A stretch of DNA of 64,000 nt from Bin80 sp965209015. GTDB taxonomy: Bacteria > Bacteroidota > Rhodothermia > Rhodothermales > Bin80. Made by a program: the position numbers and the translations under genes. Under the pieces are notes generated by a model. It searched no databases. It worked only from the letters and a program-made list of their open reading frames with translations, and was not told where the DNA came from. Each line of letters begins with the position of its first letter. Within the stretch, counting starts at the first letter, position 1. Location: the NCBI GenBank assembly GCA_965209015.1, contig OZ242367.1:1488001-1552000 (forward strand), given 5' to 3'. Positions 28,065 through 36,513 of the stretch are shown piece by piece.

Positions 28065-29160
28065 ATATCTTCGATTACTTATTTTGGTATTCGCGACTGG
28101 GTGTGGTGGACTGGTAGTGAGCATTGAGCCGACCTCAAACAACCCAGCCGAGCCAACTCTTCCCCTTGAAGTTGCTTGGACTTATAATGCCCGAGCAGGA
28201 TTCGGTCCAGATGCCCCATTAGTTTTTGGCAATGTTGTACTTGTCGCCACCAGACAGGGAGAACTTCATTCGATTGACTTAGCCACCGGAAAACGTAGCG
28301 GATCCAAACGATTCGGCGATGCCATCAATGGAGCTCCTATCGTTATAGGAACTACTCTGATTGTCTCTCTGGCACAAGGGCGCAGAGCCCTAGCAGCATA
28401 CGACCTTGAGCAAGCGGACATCCTTTGGCGACGTAAAGGTGCATCAGTTCAAGTTGGAATTACTCCTGTGAATTCCGGCGGTATTATTATTGATACATCT
28501 GGTGAGGTCAAGCGATTTGAAGTTTCTGGTGGATCGGTGGTGTGGACCCACCAGCTACCGGAAAGGGTAGGGGTACATGCGCGTCCTCTCATTCATCGTA
28601 ATACGGTGATCATTGCGACAGATAGCGGAATAGTTCAAGCACTTTCACTTGCCACCGGACAACAGGAATGGGATATAGATATTGGATATCCCATTTATAT
28701 GGCTCCATCGGTCTACGGTGATACTTTAGTCGTATCAACCACTCGAGGGCATCTATTGGCTATAGATGCCCAAAATAGAACTATACTCTGGGATACAGTG
28801 CTCGGAGATGAGATGGTAAGATTATCCACTCCTGCGATCCATCAGGGAAATGTGGTGGTCGGGGGATCGGATGGAGTATTACGCCTGATTCGTCTTTCAT
28901 CTGGAGAAACAGAATGGAGTGTTCAATGTTCTGATGCATTGGTTGCACCTCCAGTAATCACATCAAATCTGGTATTCACGGGGAGTATGGGAAACTGGTT
29001 CTATGCATTCGATCGTTCCAGTGGCGAACTCCTTCAAAAGATTGAATTACAGGGCCGAGTGAAAAGTGCAATTGCGGTTGCAGAAAATAGCTTAATCATC
29101 TTAACGGAGCCCCGTTATGTAATTCAACTTGCTCCATCAAAGGCAGATGATGACACCTAA
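28048..29160 (+). CDS. PQQ-like beta-propeller lipoprotein (BamB-like)
   Basis: Short leader with a lipobox (LILVFATGC), then repeated propeller blades such as GELHSIDLATGKRSG, LAAYDLEQADILWRRK, VQALSLATGQQEW and LLAIDAQNRTILW. These W-ending blades define the PQQ-like/BamB fold, a periplasmic scaffold. Starts with TTG, 17 bases inside the upstream gene. With that Omp85-type neighbour the pair recalls BamA-BamB, though the canonical BamA would be elsewhere. Overlaps the next gene. Confidence 0.82.
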   Translation: MGLIFRYLRLLILVFATGCGGLVVSIEPTSNNPAEPTLPLEVAWTYNARAGFGPDAPLVFGNVVLVATRQGELHSIDLATGKRSGSKRFGDAINGAPIVIGTTLIVSLAQGRRALAAYDLEQADILWRRKGASVQVGITPVNSGGIIIDTSGEVKRFEVSGGSVVWTHQLPERVGVHARPLIHRNTVIIATDSGIVQALSLATGQQEWDIDIGYPIYMAPSVYGDTLVVSTTRGHLLAIDAQNRTILWDTVLGDEMVRLSTPAIHQGNVVVGGSDGVLRLIRLSSGETEWSVQCSDALVAPPVITSNLVFTGSMGNWFYAFDRSSGELLQKIELQGRVKSAIAVAENSLIILTEPRYVIQLAPSKADDDT

Positions 29161-29938
29161 ACGAGAATATCTTTGGTTACTTGTGGGAGCTTTACTCTCC
29201 ATGCATCCACTGATTGGTACGGCACAGTCCCTGACTTATGTTGATATCAGAAGCAATAATCTGGACGCCGCGGTATATGCTGATTCTCTGTACTTGGGAC
29301 TAGTTCGCGGCAGTCCTTACTGGGTAGATCACACTACAAGTAAGATCAGTCTCGTAACATCTGGCTCTGCGGCGTGGAGCATTCTCCCGATTCAAACCTC
29401 ATTTTCGTCTAAACCAGGAGATAGCGTAATCGTTACGTTGAATTTTCCAATGTATCACAGGATAGAGTCTCATCCTTATGGTGCCGAAGCTTGGATCCAA
29501 AAGGGTGAAGAGCGTCAACTTCTTGGATTGACACCAATCGTATTTACCACTTCATCTGAGACATCGTTTGGCTTTTTTCATGTTGAGATGGAGGGGTACT
29601 CATCGGCTGTATTGACTCCGAAAACGCAGTTGTGGAATCAATATGATGTAACGCTCTCAGCACTTACTCAGCAGACCAAATGGTCAGGAGAATCTGGTTC
29701 TGTGAGGAGGCATCAGAGAAAATGGATTGATTGGAGTGCAGCAGTAGTCGCAGTTGCGGCGGGTGTGATAGCCGTACATTATAAATTTCGTGCCGATAGG
29801 ATTAACGATGAATATCTTGCAACCGGTGATCCATCTTTACGACCTCGAGTTGCAAGGCTGGACGATTACTCCGGTATTGCGCTTGGAGTGATGCAGGCAG
29901 GGTTCATTACCCTGGCTGTGCGCTTTGCACTAAAATGA
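29147..29938 (+). CDS. Exported PEGA-like/hypothetical membrane protein
   Basis: Signal peptide or anchor (LWLLVGALLSMHPLIGTAQ), a beta-rich middle that may hold PEGA-like units (TYVDIRSNNLDAAVYADSLY), and two hydrophobic stretches near the C-terminus (AAVVAVAAGVIAVHYKF and GIALGVMQAGFITLAVRF). ATG at 29147 or 29150 overlaps the end of the BamB-like gene. Third gene of the outer-membrane operon; function unknown. Confidence 0.6.
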   Translation: MMTPKREYLWLLVGALLSMHPLIGTAQSLTYVDIRSNNLDAAVYADSLYLGLVRGSPYWVDHTTSKISLVTSGSAAWSILPIQTSFSSKPGDSVIVTLNFPMYHRIESHPYGAEAWIQKGEERQLLGLTPIVFTTSSETSFGFFHVEMEGYSSAVLTPKTQLWNQYDVTLSALTQQTKWSGESGSVRRHQRKWIDWSAAVVAVAAGVIAVHYKFRADRINDEYLATGDPSLRPRVARLDDYSGIALGVMQAGFITLAVRFALK

Positions 29939-30004
29939 AATGGCGTGGATGCTAACATTTAAGATATTCATCCGTATTCAAATAGTCCAAGATATTGAAG
30001 ATTG

Positions 30005-30526
30005 ATGAACTGGTTTGATATACTGATCTTAGTTGTATTGGGTATAGGAGTGTTTTCAGGAGTTCGTCGTGGTTTTGTGCGCCAATTTTTTGGGCTGCTT
30101 GGATTAATTGCCGCTTTTCTGATTGGATATTATAATATGGATCGTGCTGGGGCATGGTTTGAGAGTCAGGCAGGCCTTTCGGTGGAATATGCTGCGATTG
30201 CTGGTTTTGCAGCAATATTTCTGATCGTACAATTGTGTGCAATCATTCTATCCCACGTATTTGATCGCGTCGTTAGAAATATTTTTCTCATTGGTACAGT
30301 GAACCGATTGTTTGGCGCCGCCTTAGGACTCATTACAGCAGGCTTGATCGGGAGTTTGGTTCTTTATTTCCTTGCTGCGGTCATGAATATCCCGTCAGAT
30401 GAGTTACGGTCTTCTTCGGTACTGTATGAGGTAGTCTATCAATTCTTTCCCCAAGTGTGGGATCTAGCGACTCAAAGGTTCCCCCAACTTACGGCACTGA
30501 GCGAACAATTCCCCAACTGGTTTTAG
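30005..30526 (+). CDS. CvpA-family membrane protein
   Basis: Four membrane helices with the family opening MNWFDILILVVLGIGVFSG and RRGFVRQFFGLLGLIAAFL. In Proteobacteria CvpA affects colicin V export and envelope stress; the biochemical role is unsettled. 173 aa is typical. ATG at 30005 is preferred to TTG at 30002. Confidence 0.85.
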   Translation: MNWFDILILVVLGIGVFSGVRRGFVRQFFGLLGLIAAFLIGYYNMDRAGAWFESQAGLSVEYAAIAGFAAIFLIVQLCAIILSHVFDRVVRNIFLIGTVNRLFGAALGLITAGLIGSLVLYFLAAVMNIPSDELRSSSVLYEVVYQFFPQVWDLATQRFPQLTALSEQFPNWF

Positions 30527-30639
30527 GAGATACTCCTCTGGGAGTTCGCTCTCCCCAAAATCACTCATCCAGAGTTCGATAAGCCTTCTGCAATCAACGG
30601 CATTTCCATGTTGTTATTGCTGTGAAATCAAAATTACTT

Positions 30640-30662
30640 ATATTTAGACTTAGTCTAAATAT
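30640..30662. promoter_or_regulatory. Perfect palindrome, candidate metalloregulator operator
   Basis: Arms ATATTTAGACT and AGTCTAAATAT (11 bp each) around one base, 64 bases upstream of a secreted CbiX-like metal chelatase gene. Size and TTTAGnCT half-sites resemble DtxR/MntR-type metal-dependent repressor operators. No such regulator gene is in the window, so the assignment is inference. Confidence 0.55.
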
Positions 30663-30725
30663 GTATTGGTCTTAATAAATTAAGGCTCATCCTCAAACTT
30701 ACTACTTAATCAAACGGAAACTTAC

Positions 30726-31613
30726 ATGAGATTACTACTCACATGTGGGGTACTTGTACTGAGTACCGCAACGATAAGCGGAGCCCAAACAATTTCTAAT
30801 TCTTGTGGGCTAATGGTAATGGCGCATGGTGGCAGTGAAGAATGGGATACGGCGGTTCGTGATGCTATTGAGCCTCTGCATGAACAGATGCCCACAACCA
30901 TCGCATTTGGGATGGCAAATCCAAGTACATTAAAGGATGCAATTAAAGAGTTAGAAAAACAAAATGTGAATTGTATTGCCGTCGTACGACTTTTCATGTC
31001 TGCTCACTCTTTTTTGCATCAGACACAGTACCTCTTGGCGTTGCGCGAGGATCCACCTCCTTTCTTTATTTCTCACCATGGCCACTCTCATGATCATACC
31101 CCCCCAGTTCCCATTGAGTATAGAGCCAGACTTAAAATTAGTGATACTGCATTATTGGATGCCCCCGAAATGGGGGAAATTCTTGTGCAGAATGCAATCG
31201 CATTGACTGATAGTTCCAGAATGGAATCGGTTCTCATTATTGCACACGGAGCGGGTGACGATGCTGTCAACGATGAGTGGATGCGAAAATTGGATCATTT
31301 GTCGGATACCGTTCGAAAGACCGGTTTATTCCGAAATGTAGCTGTCCACAGTTTAAGAGAAGACTGGGAAGAAAAACGTGTCAATGCGGAAGCAGAAATT
31401 CGTAGGTTCGTGGAGATGAATTCTGAGAATGGAGGACGCGTGATTGTACTTCCCTTTCGGTTGTATGGCTTTGGACCCTATGCAGAAGTTTTAGACGGAC
31501 TTTCTTATAAGTCAGAGGGTATAGGATTATTGCCTAATCCAGAGATCACTACTTGGATTGAACGAATAGCTAATGAATTAATTGCCTCCTTTGACGAAGC
31601 GTCCGAGTCGTAA
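30726..31613 (+). CDS. Exported CbiX/sirohydrochlorin-chelatase-like protein
   Basis: Signal peptide (LLLTCGVLVLSTATISGAQ) followed by two CbiX-type halves, each with the catalytic His in an AHG motif (LMVMAHGGSEEW and VLIIAHGAGDDA). Between them is a His-rich run, HHGHSHDH, starting near residue 117, likely to bind metal ions. Typical CbiX enzymes insert Co or Fe into tetrapyrroles in the cytoplasm; export makes that role doubtful and suggests periplasmic metal or haem handling. A strong palindrome lies upstream; single gene. Confidence 0.75.
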   Translation: MRLLLTCGVLVLSTATISGAQTISNSCGLMVMAHGGSEEWDTAVRDAIEPLHEQMPTTIAFGMANPSTLKDAIKELEKQNVNCIAVVRLFMSAHSFLHQTQYLLALREDPPPFFISHHGHSHDHTPPVPIEYRARLKISDTALLDAPEMGEILVQNAIALTDSSRMESVLIIAHGAGDDAVNDEWMRKLDHLSDTVRKTGLFRNVAVHSLREDWEEKRVNAEAEIRRFVEMNSENGGRVIVLPFRLYGFGPYAEVLDGLSYKSEGIGLLPNPEITTWIERIANELIASFDEASES

Positions 31614-31690
31614 TTGCAATACTTGGTTACATCACCAAACTTGATTCAGGTTTTCCAGGTCTTTGAATTCTAACTCACTTCTGAGTGGGA

Positions 31691-31707
31691 TTCCCGAATA
31701 TCGGGAA
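31691..31707. promoter_or_regulatory. Inverted repeat upstream of merR-like gene
   Basis: TTCCCGA and TCGGGAA separated by ATA, about 60 bases before the MerR-like start. Could be an autoregulatory operator or the stem of a hairpin after the chelatase gene; no T run follows. Confidence 0.35.
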
Positions 31708-31767
31708 ATAATGTGTAAGTGTTGTATCTTGAGTTTCGCGGATCTAAACTTGCGCTGTAAATTCTAA

Positions 31768-32094
31768 ATGGAAAATACATCTAAGTTGTATTACTCAATC
31801 GGAGAGGTGGCCGAATTACTAGGTGTAGAGACGCATGTGCTCCGTTATTGGGAGAATGAGTTTCCACGATTTGCACCTCGAAAAAACAGTGCAGGTCGTC
31901 GCATTTATACGGAGAAAGATCTCTTTTTTGCTCGGAGGATCTTTGACTTACTCCGTGTTGAAAAATATACACTTGAAGGTGCTCGACAGGTTCTAGAACG
32001 TGACGATAAAAAATCTCAACATCAGAACACCAGGCGGGGGAAACTGCTGAACCTGCGGCACTTCTTGGAGAACATCAGTCGTCAACTGGCGTAA
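31768..32094 (+). CDS. MerR-family transcriptional regulator
   Basis: Winged-helix regulator: YYSIGEVAELLGVETHVLRYWE is the MerR DNA-binding helix-turn-helix, followed by the wing NSAGRRIYTEKDL and a helix. At 108 aa the protein ends soon after the dimerisation helix and has no cysteine cluster, so it is not a classical metal sensor. This short type is common in Bacteroidota. Located directly upstream of tRNA-Pro. Confidence 0.88.
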   Translation: MENTSKLYYSIGEVAELLGVETHVLRYWENEFPRFAPRKNSAGRRIYTEKDLFFARRIFDLLRVEKYTLEGARQVLERDDKKSQHQNTRRGKLLNLRHFLENISRQLA

Positions 32095-32103
32095 TGATCT
32101 ATA

Positions 32104-32177
32104 CGGGACGTGGCGCAGCCAGGTAGCGCACTTCAATGGGGTTGAAGGGGTCGTGAGTTCGAATCTCGCCGTCCCGA
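32104..32177 (+). tRNA. tRNA-Pro (anticodon GGG)
   Basis: Cloverleaf built by hand: acceptor CGGGACG/CGTCCCG, D stem GCGC/GCGC, anticodon stem CTTCA/TGAAG with loop ATGGGGT placing GGG at positions 34-36, T arm GTGAG-TTCGAAT-CTCGC. 74 bases; the 3' CCA is not encoded (ACA follows the acceptor). Confidence 0.95.
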
Positions 32178-32455
32178 CAGATTGGAATATTTTGAAATCT
32201 ACTGATCTTGTAGTAGATTAGGCTGGTAGTGATCAAGGATCTATGTAGGCTTTGGGGATTCCGACTTCGTAGAGACAAACTTTTGACTTTTCGCCATGTC
32301 TATAGAACTCGGCCCTGTTCCAAGTTTCATTTGGTTGGGTGGTGTCTTACGGTGTCTTTAGTTTATGAGGCTCTTAGTCGCTAATGCCGTTTGCCTATGG
32401 CCCTGAATTTGTATCACTCGTTCTATGGTATCACTAAGTGTTCGCAGATGTCTCA

Positions 32456-32803
32456 ATGAATAAAGTTGAAAATTCTATGTGTAGCTTTGCAGAGGATCTG
32501 CGAAATATTCGCGAAAGAAAAGGAATCTCACTGGAAACCATCCATCATCATACCCGCGTAATCAAGATCGTACTCCAGGATTATGAAACTAATTGCCTCT
32601 TTCATCAACCTCAGTTCCACAGAATCTATTTACGCTCTTTGACTCGTGCGTATGTCAGTGTTCTTGATATGGATCCCGATCCGATTTTAGAAGCATTAGA
32701 CATGGCACTGGATGGAACCTACGACGGTAGGCTAGATCCTAGTTACAAACTTAAAGAGCAGCCTTCTGAATCTTCAGAGGAGAAAGTGATCCCTCCGAGT
32801 TAA
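32456..32803 (+). CDS. RodZ-like helix-turn-helix protein, no membrane anchor
   Basis: N-terminal HTH_25 domain as in RodZ: FAEDLRNIRERKGISLETIHHHT, then IYLRSLTRAYVSVLDMDPDPIL. Typical RodZ proteins have a membrane helix and periplasmic domain; this one ends after an acidic Pro/Ser-rich tail at 115 aa, so it is a soluble relative. ATG at 32456; an upstream GTG at 32438 is also in frame. Confidence 0.75.
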   Translation: MNKVENSMCSFAEDLRNIRERKGISLETIHHHTRVIKIVLQDYETNCLFHQPQFHRIYLRSLTRAYVSVLDMDPDPILEALDMALDGTYDGRLDPSYKLKEQPSESSEEKVIPPS

Positions 32804-32887
32804 GCGAAAAAACTTGCATCAGTTCCGCGAAGGGACTTCAACTGATAGATGGTAATTGGAGGAGACCATCATTACTGGCAGACTTAA

Positions 32888-33814
32888 TCACCAACTTTCA
32901 CGAGCATTCCCCGAGGATATGGAATCAGCTAATATGAGTGAACCCAATAGTGGGGCATCATCACCAAGTTGAGAAATCTTCACCTCTGGTACTGCTGGTA
33001 CACAGTTCCTCAGTTCCTGACATATATGACGTAAGATCTCAGGTCTCGCGAGTCCAATACTTCCGCCAATGATGATAACTGCCGGATCCAAGACACAGGT
33101 AAGTCCTACAGCCGCTTGAGCAATATAGTCCATAGCATCATGTATTAGTTCTTTGGCTTTGGCATTTCCCTTGTCAGCTGCTTCAAACACCTCCGCTGTA
33201 TGGACAGAGTTATGTGGCCCACCCTCCATTCGTGCCCATTGGGTGGCTATACCTACTCCACTGGCATGAAGCTCTGTGCATCCTCCGGGTTGCCACTGCT
33301 GTCCCAGAAACTTTGGTGATGGAATCATGCCCCCAATCTCTCCGGCAGAAAAATTTTCTCCACGCAAAACCTCACCGTTAATTAGTATTCCAGCGGCGAT
33401 TCCGGTACTAATCGTCAGATAGACGATGGGTGCTTGGTAGGGAGCGTTGCTCTGGGCACCCTCGGCGATGACGGCGGCGTTCACATCATTTTCAATTGCA
33501 GTTGGGGTCCCCGTCTTCGTTTCCAGCATATATTGTAAGGGAGTATCTATCCAACCCTTCAGATTGGCTGCCCGAAGTACGACGCCATTTTGAGTATTCA
33601 CCATTCCGGGCGCTACGCAGCCAACAGCACAAAGAGTGTCTTTATTCTCAAGCTCACTCAGAATTAGGTCAACTGCTATATCCAATACAGAGTCGGGCCC
33701 CTGTTGAGGAGTAGGGAAGGAGGTCCTAAAGCTGATTTCTTGAGGTCGGTTCTTCTCCGCAATCGCGCAGCGAGTCTGTGTACCGCCAATATCAATCCCC
33801 GCAATTAATGTCAT
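32888..33814 (-). CDS. ROK-family sugar kinase, zinc motif missing
   Basis: N-terminal phosphate loop GIDIGGTQTRCAIAE and ENDVNAAVIAE (catalytic Asp in the second) identify an ROK kinase such as glucokinase. The CxCGxxGCxE zinc motif is reduced to PGGCTELHASG with a single Cys, and the usual zinc-ligand His in GEIGH is Gly (GEIGGMIPSP). ATG at 33814 preferred to TTG one codon earlier. It starts 9 bases after the upstream DUF1080 gene, so they form one operon. Confidence 0.85.
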   Translation of the reverse strand: MTLIAGIDIGGTQTRCAIAEKNRPQEISFRTSFPTPQQGPDSVLDIAVDLILSELENKDTLCAVGCVAPGMVNTQNGVVLRAANLKGWIDTPLQYMLETKTGTPTAIENDVNAAVIAEGAQSNAPYQAPIVYLTISTGIAAGILINGEVLRGENFSAGEIGGMIPSPKFLGQQWQPGGCTELHASGVGIATQWARMEGGPHNSVHTAEVFEAADKGNAKAKELIHDAMDYIAQAAVGLTCVLDPAVIIIGGSIGLARPEILRHICQELRNCVPAVPEVKISQLGDDAPLLGSLILADSISSGNARESW

Positions 33815-33823
33815 CAAAAGAGA

Positions 33824-34582
33824 CTAATTATCGGATTCAAGATCACGAATCCAGATATTACGAAAACGTGTAGGTTCACGGTGGTCTTGAAGAATTAGAG
33901 GCAATGCATCTTCATGCGCTCTGTAAGGGGGACGAGATTTATGCCCTGTGGGTCCAGTCAGGATAGAATTATCTTGGACGAGCACTCCATTATGAAAAAC
34001 AGTTACCCTTGCGGGTATCTTTAAGCGTCCATCTTCTTCAAAATGAGGCCGACGAAATACGATATCGTATGATTGCCATTCAAGCGGCGGACGGCTAGCG
34101 TTTACAAGTGGGGGATATTGTCCATATACGGAGGCAGCTTGGCCGTCAGGATAGGTCTGGTTGCCATACGAGTTGAGTACTTGAATTTCATAGATGTCCA
34201 TCAGAAATACACCACTGTTTCCGCTATCCTGTCCCATTCCGCTATCTGGAGTAGCCCATTCAATATGAAGTTGTACATCACCAAACAAACGTTTGGTCTT
34301 GATTTTTCCTGAGAGGGGCTTTACCTCCATATAACCATCTTTTAAGTTCCATTGGACTGGATCTCCGTTTGAATGGCTCCATTCGCTAAAATCTGTACCA
34401 TCAAATAGAATGATTGCATCGGAGGGGGGAGGAGAGGGGCTAAAGTCTCCGGGAGTCACAATCCGAGGTGGGGGACGGTCAGGATCATGAATATCCCACT
34501 CATCAAGAGAAGGTAGCTGTCCGAAGGCGGTGGATGCGATGAATAACATGAGTGATAGGAATATAGTTGCGAGATAATGCAT
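33824..34582 (-). CDS. DUF1080 family exported protein (3-keto-glycoside hydrolase type)
   Basis: Signal peptide (FLSLMLFIASTAFG), then a laminin-G/concanavalin-like fold: ILFDGTDFSEWSHSNGDPVQW at the start, the NSGVFLMDIYEIQVLNSYGN core, and DHREPTRFRNIWIRDLE at the end, all standard DUF1080 features. Family knowledge: some members cleave 3-keto-glycosides made by sugar 3-dehydrogenases. This suits the Gfo/Idh/MocA and isomerase genes nearby. First gene of a two-gene unit with the ROK kinase. Confidence 0.9.
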   Translation of the reverse strand: MHYLATIFLSLMLFIASTAFGQLPSLDEWDIHDPDRPPPRIVTPGDFSPSPPPSDAIILFDGTDFSEWSHSNGDPVQWNLKDGYMEVKPLSGKIKTKRLFGDVQLHIEWATPDSGMGQDSGNSGVFLMDIYEIQVLNSYGNQTYPDGQAASVYGQYPPLVNASRPPLEWQSYDIVFRRPHFEEDGRLKIPARVTVFHNGVLVQDNSILTGPTGHKSRPPYRAHEDALPLILQDHREPTRFRNIWIRDLESDN

Positions 34583-35423
34583 TGTATGGTTCGTAATTGT
34601 CTATGATGATAGAAACGGGAGAAGTGGACTTACACCCGATTAGCTAATTACCCATGAATCTATTTGGAAACAGAGAGGAGCTTGGGAGTATTTCCATAAT
34701 CTCTCCATATACTTGGTGCAACAACTTTCCGTTCAGATTTGGTTATCCTGCATGTACAGACCTTCCAACATGAAATCCTCCAATCAAGGGGTATGAGCTT
34801 AATTTGTGCGATTTCTGAGAATAATCAACCGATAAGAGAATCAGAAAGAAATTTGTGAAGTGCTCCGAGGTTTGACAGCCGTATACCTCGCTACGAATTG
34901 GGTTATTGCACACGGAATTCCCACCTTCGTATTCAACGTACAATGATAGGAGAATGAATCAACCATGGAGGGAGATTACACACATGGCAGCTATGCTGCA
35001 CATTAAGCTTCTGCATCTCATACTATTTCATTACCTTCATGAACACGCTAAGTCCGCTTTCAACGGATGGGATAGTTATCAGCGGAATCCCTACTCGTAA
35101 TAGAGAGTGCCTTACCAGAATACACGTTAAACCAAATAATCATTCTATTCATATCGTGGTTAAACCAGTTTAATCATACCCGTGATCATGCGAACTGCTA
35201 TGGGTTATCAATTTAGTGGTAATTCATCACACAGAGTTCTATGTTTAGGATCCTATCCAGCCACAGCATGTGAACGTATTGATCTGGTACAACTTGATTT
35301 AAAATGCTTTTTACTTATGGTGCATGCATGAATCTTTGACCTATTAGAATCTTGATTCGTACATAGCATTGATTTCTTAGTGGCGAGTTATTTATTGGAT
35401 GGACAAAAATATTTAAGTCTCTC
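34583..35423. other. 841-bp non-coding region between divergent genes
   Basis: AT-rich with only short open frames lacking family resemblance. It lies between a minus-strand and a plus-strand gene and so must hold promoters for both; I can point to no clear box pair. Confidence 0.4.
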
Positions 35424-35963
35424 ATGGATCGAAGAACCGCAATTCAACGCATTGGTGCTCTGATGGGGGGGACACTCTCGGCATCTATGATTGCCGGAGT
35501 TCTCGGTGGATGCAGCGCAGGAAAAGAAGGGGTAGATTTTGAGCCGCGAACCCTCACTCAGGGGAAAGACGAACTATGTGCCACGCTTTCGGAATTAATT
35601 ATTCCAGAGACTGATACTCCTGGTGCCCGTGCAGCTAGGGTTCACGAATTTACCGATTATATGCTTACCGATTGGTACGATGAGCCCGAGGTAGTTGAAT
35701 TTTTGTCTGGATTGGAAGATGTTGAGCTTCGTGCAAGGAGATCTGGTGCTAGATCGTTCGTCAGTCTTACGAATGAACGGCAGATCGAAATTCTGTCGGA
35801 AATGGAGGCAGAAGAAGTACCATTCTTTCAGACAATTAAATCAATGACACTCTTCGGCTATTATACCTCCGAGGTTGGGGCTACGCAGGAACTGCGTGTC
35901 AATCCAATGGGAGTATATAAAGCGGATATTCCTTTCTCCGAAGTGGGTCGTGCATGGGCTTGA
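35424..35963 (+). CDS. Gluconate 2-dehydrogenase subunit 3 family Tat lipoprotein
   Basis: Small third subunit that normally escorts a GMC-type flavoprotein dehydrogenase (gluconate 2-dehydrogenase, or glucoside 3-dehydrogenase LacC). Twin-arginine leader MDRRTAIQRIG and a lipobox VLGGC (Cys about 30), then the family segment LIIPETDTPGARAARVHEF and MTLFGYYTSEVG. The expected large GMC subunit does not follow; downstream is non-coding. A partner encoded elsewhere is inferred. Confidence 0.85.
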   Translation: MDRRTAIQRIGALMGGTLSASMIAGVLGGCSAGKEGVDFEPRTLTQGKDELCATLSELIIPETDTPGARAARVHEFTDYMLTDWYDEPEVVEFLSGLEDVELRARRSGARSFVSLTNERQIEILSEMEAEEVPFFQTIKSMTLFGYYTSEVGATQELRVNPMGVYKADIPFSEVGRAWA

Positions 35964-36513
35964 GCAGATAGATTCTTCTACGTTATCCAAGTATCCAGAG
36001 GGATAGGGTTCTGGCGTAATGGATGACTTTTCCCCATTCTGTTTGGCTCCGAATTGAGGGAGTCTACTTAGTTGGTTCCAGAGTACTCCTTGATTCCATA
36101 GGAAAATGCAGATAGAAGAAACAATCCAAGTGGAAAAACAGATCTTATTCCAACTACTATCAGTGAGCAATCAGATTGTTCTCTAACGGATTCGCAATCA
36201 TTGATAGTTCTTCCAATCACGGGCGAGCTGAGATTGCGTACACCGATCAATGTCAGAATAGTGGAAGTACCTATTCGTACGTGAGCGCTGCGGTAGTATG
36301 CGACTGGTGACACACTCTGGTTTTCAAAAAGTGTGTATTTTGGGGTAGATGAACTACTGGTTGACTATTGATCAATTCCAAATGGTTTTATTACCAAGTT
36401 TACGTGAGTTGAGATGTTATTGTGGTTTCATTTGGGCAGTGCTGTAAATCTTGATATCTGGCTACTTGGCATCTATTAAGTTATTCCCACCGCAACCAAG
36501 TTATTGAAAGCCA
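35964..36513. other. 550-bp region with no recognisable gene
   Basis: Only short frames without codon-use or family support on either strand. The missing GMC dehydrogenase subunit is not detectable here even as fragments. Confidence 0.4.

Noticed and set aside
35841..36313. Minus-strand frames near the orphan dehydrogenase subunit
   Set aside because: No family resemblance, poor composition and one overlaps the real gene.
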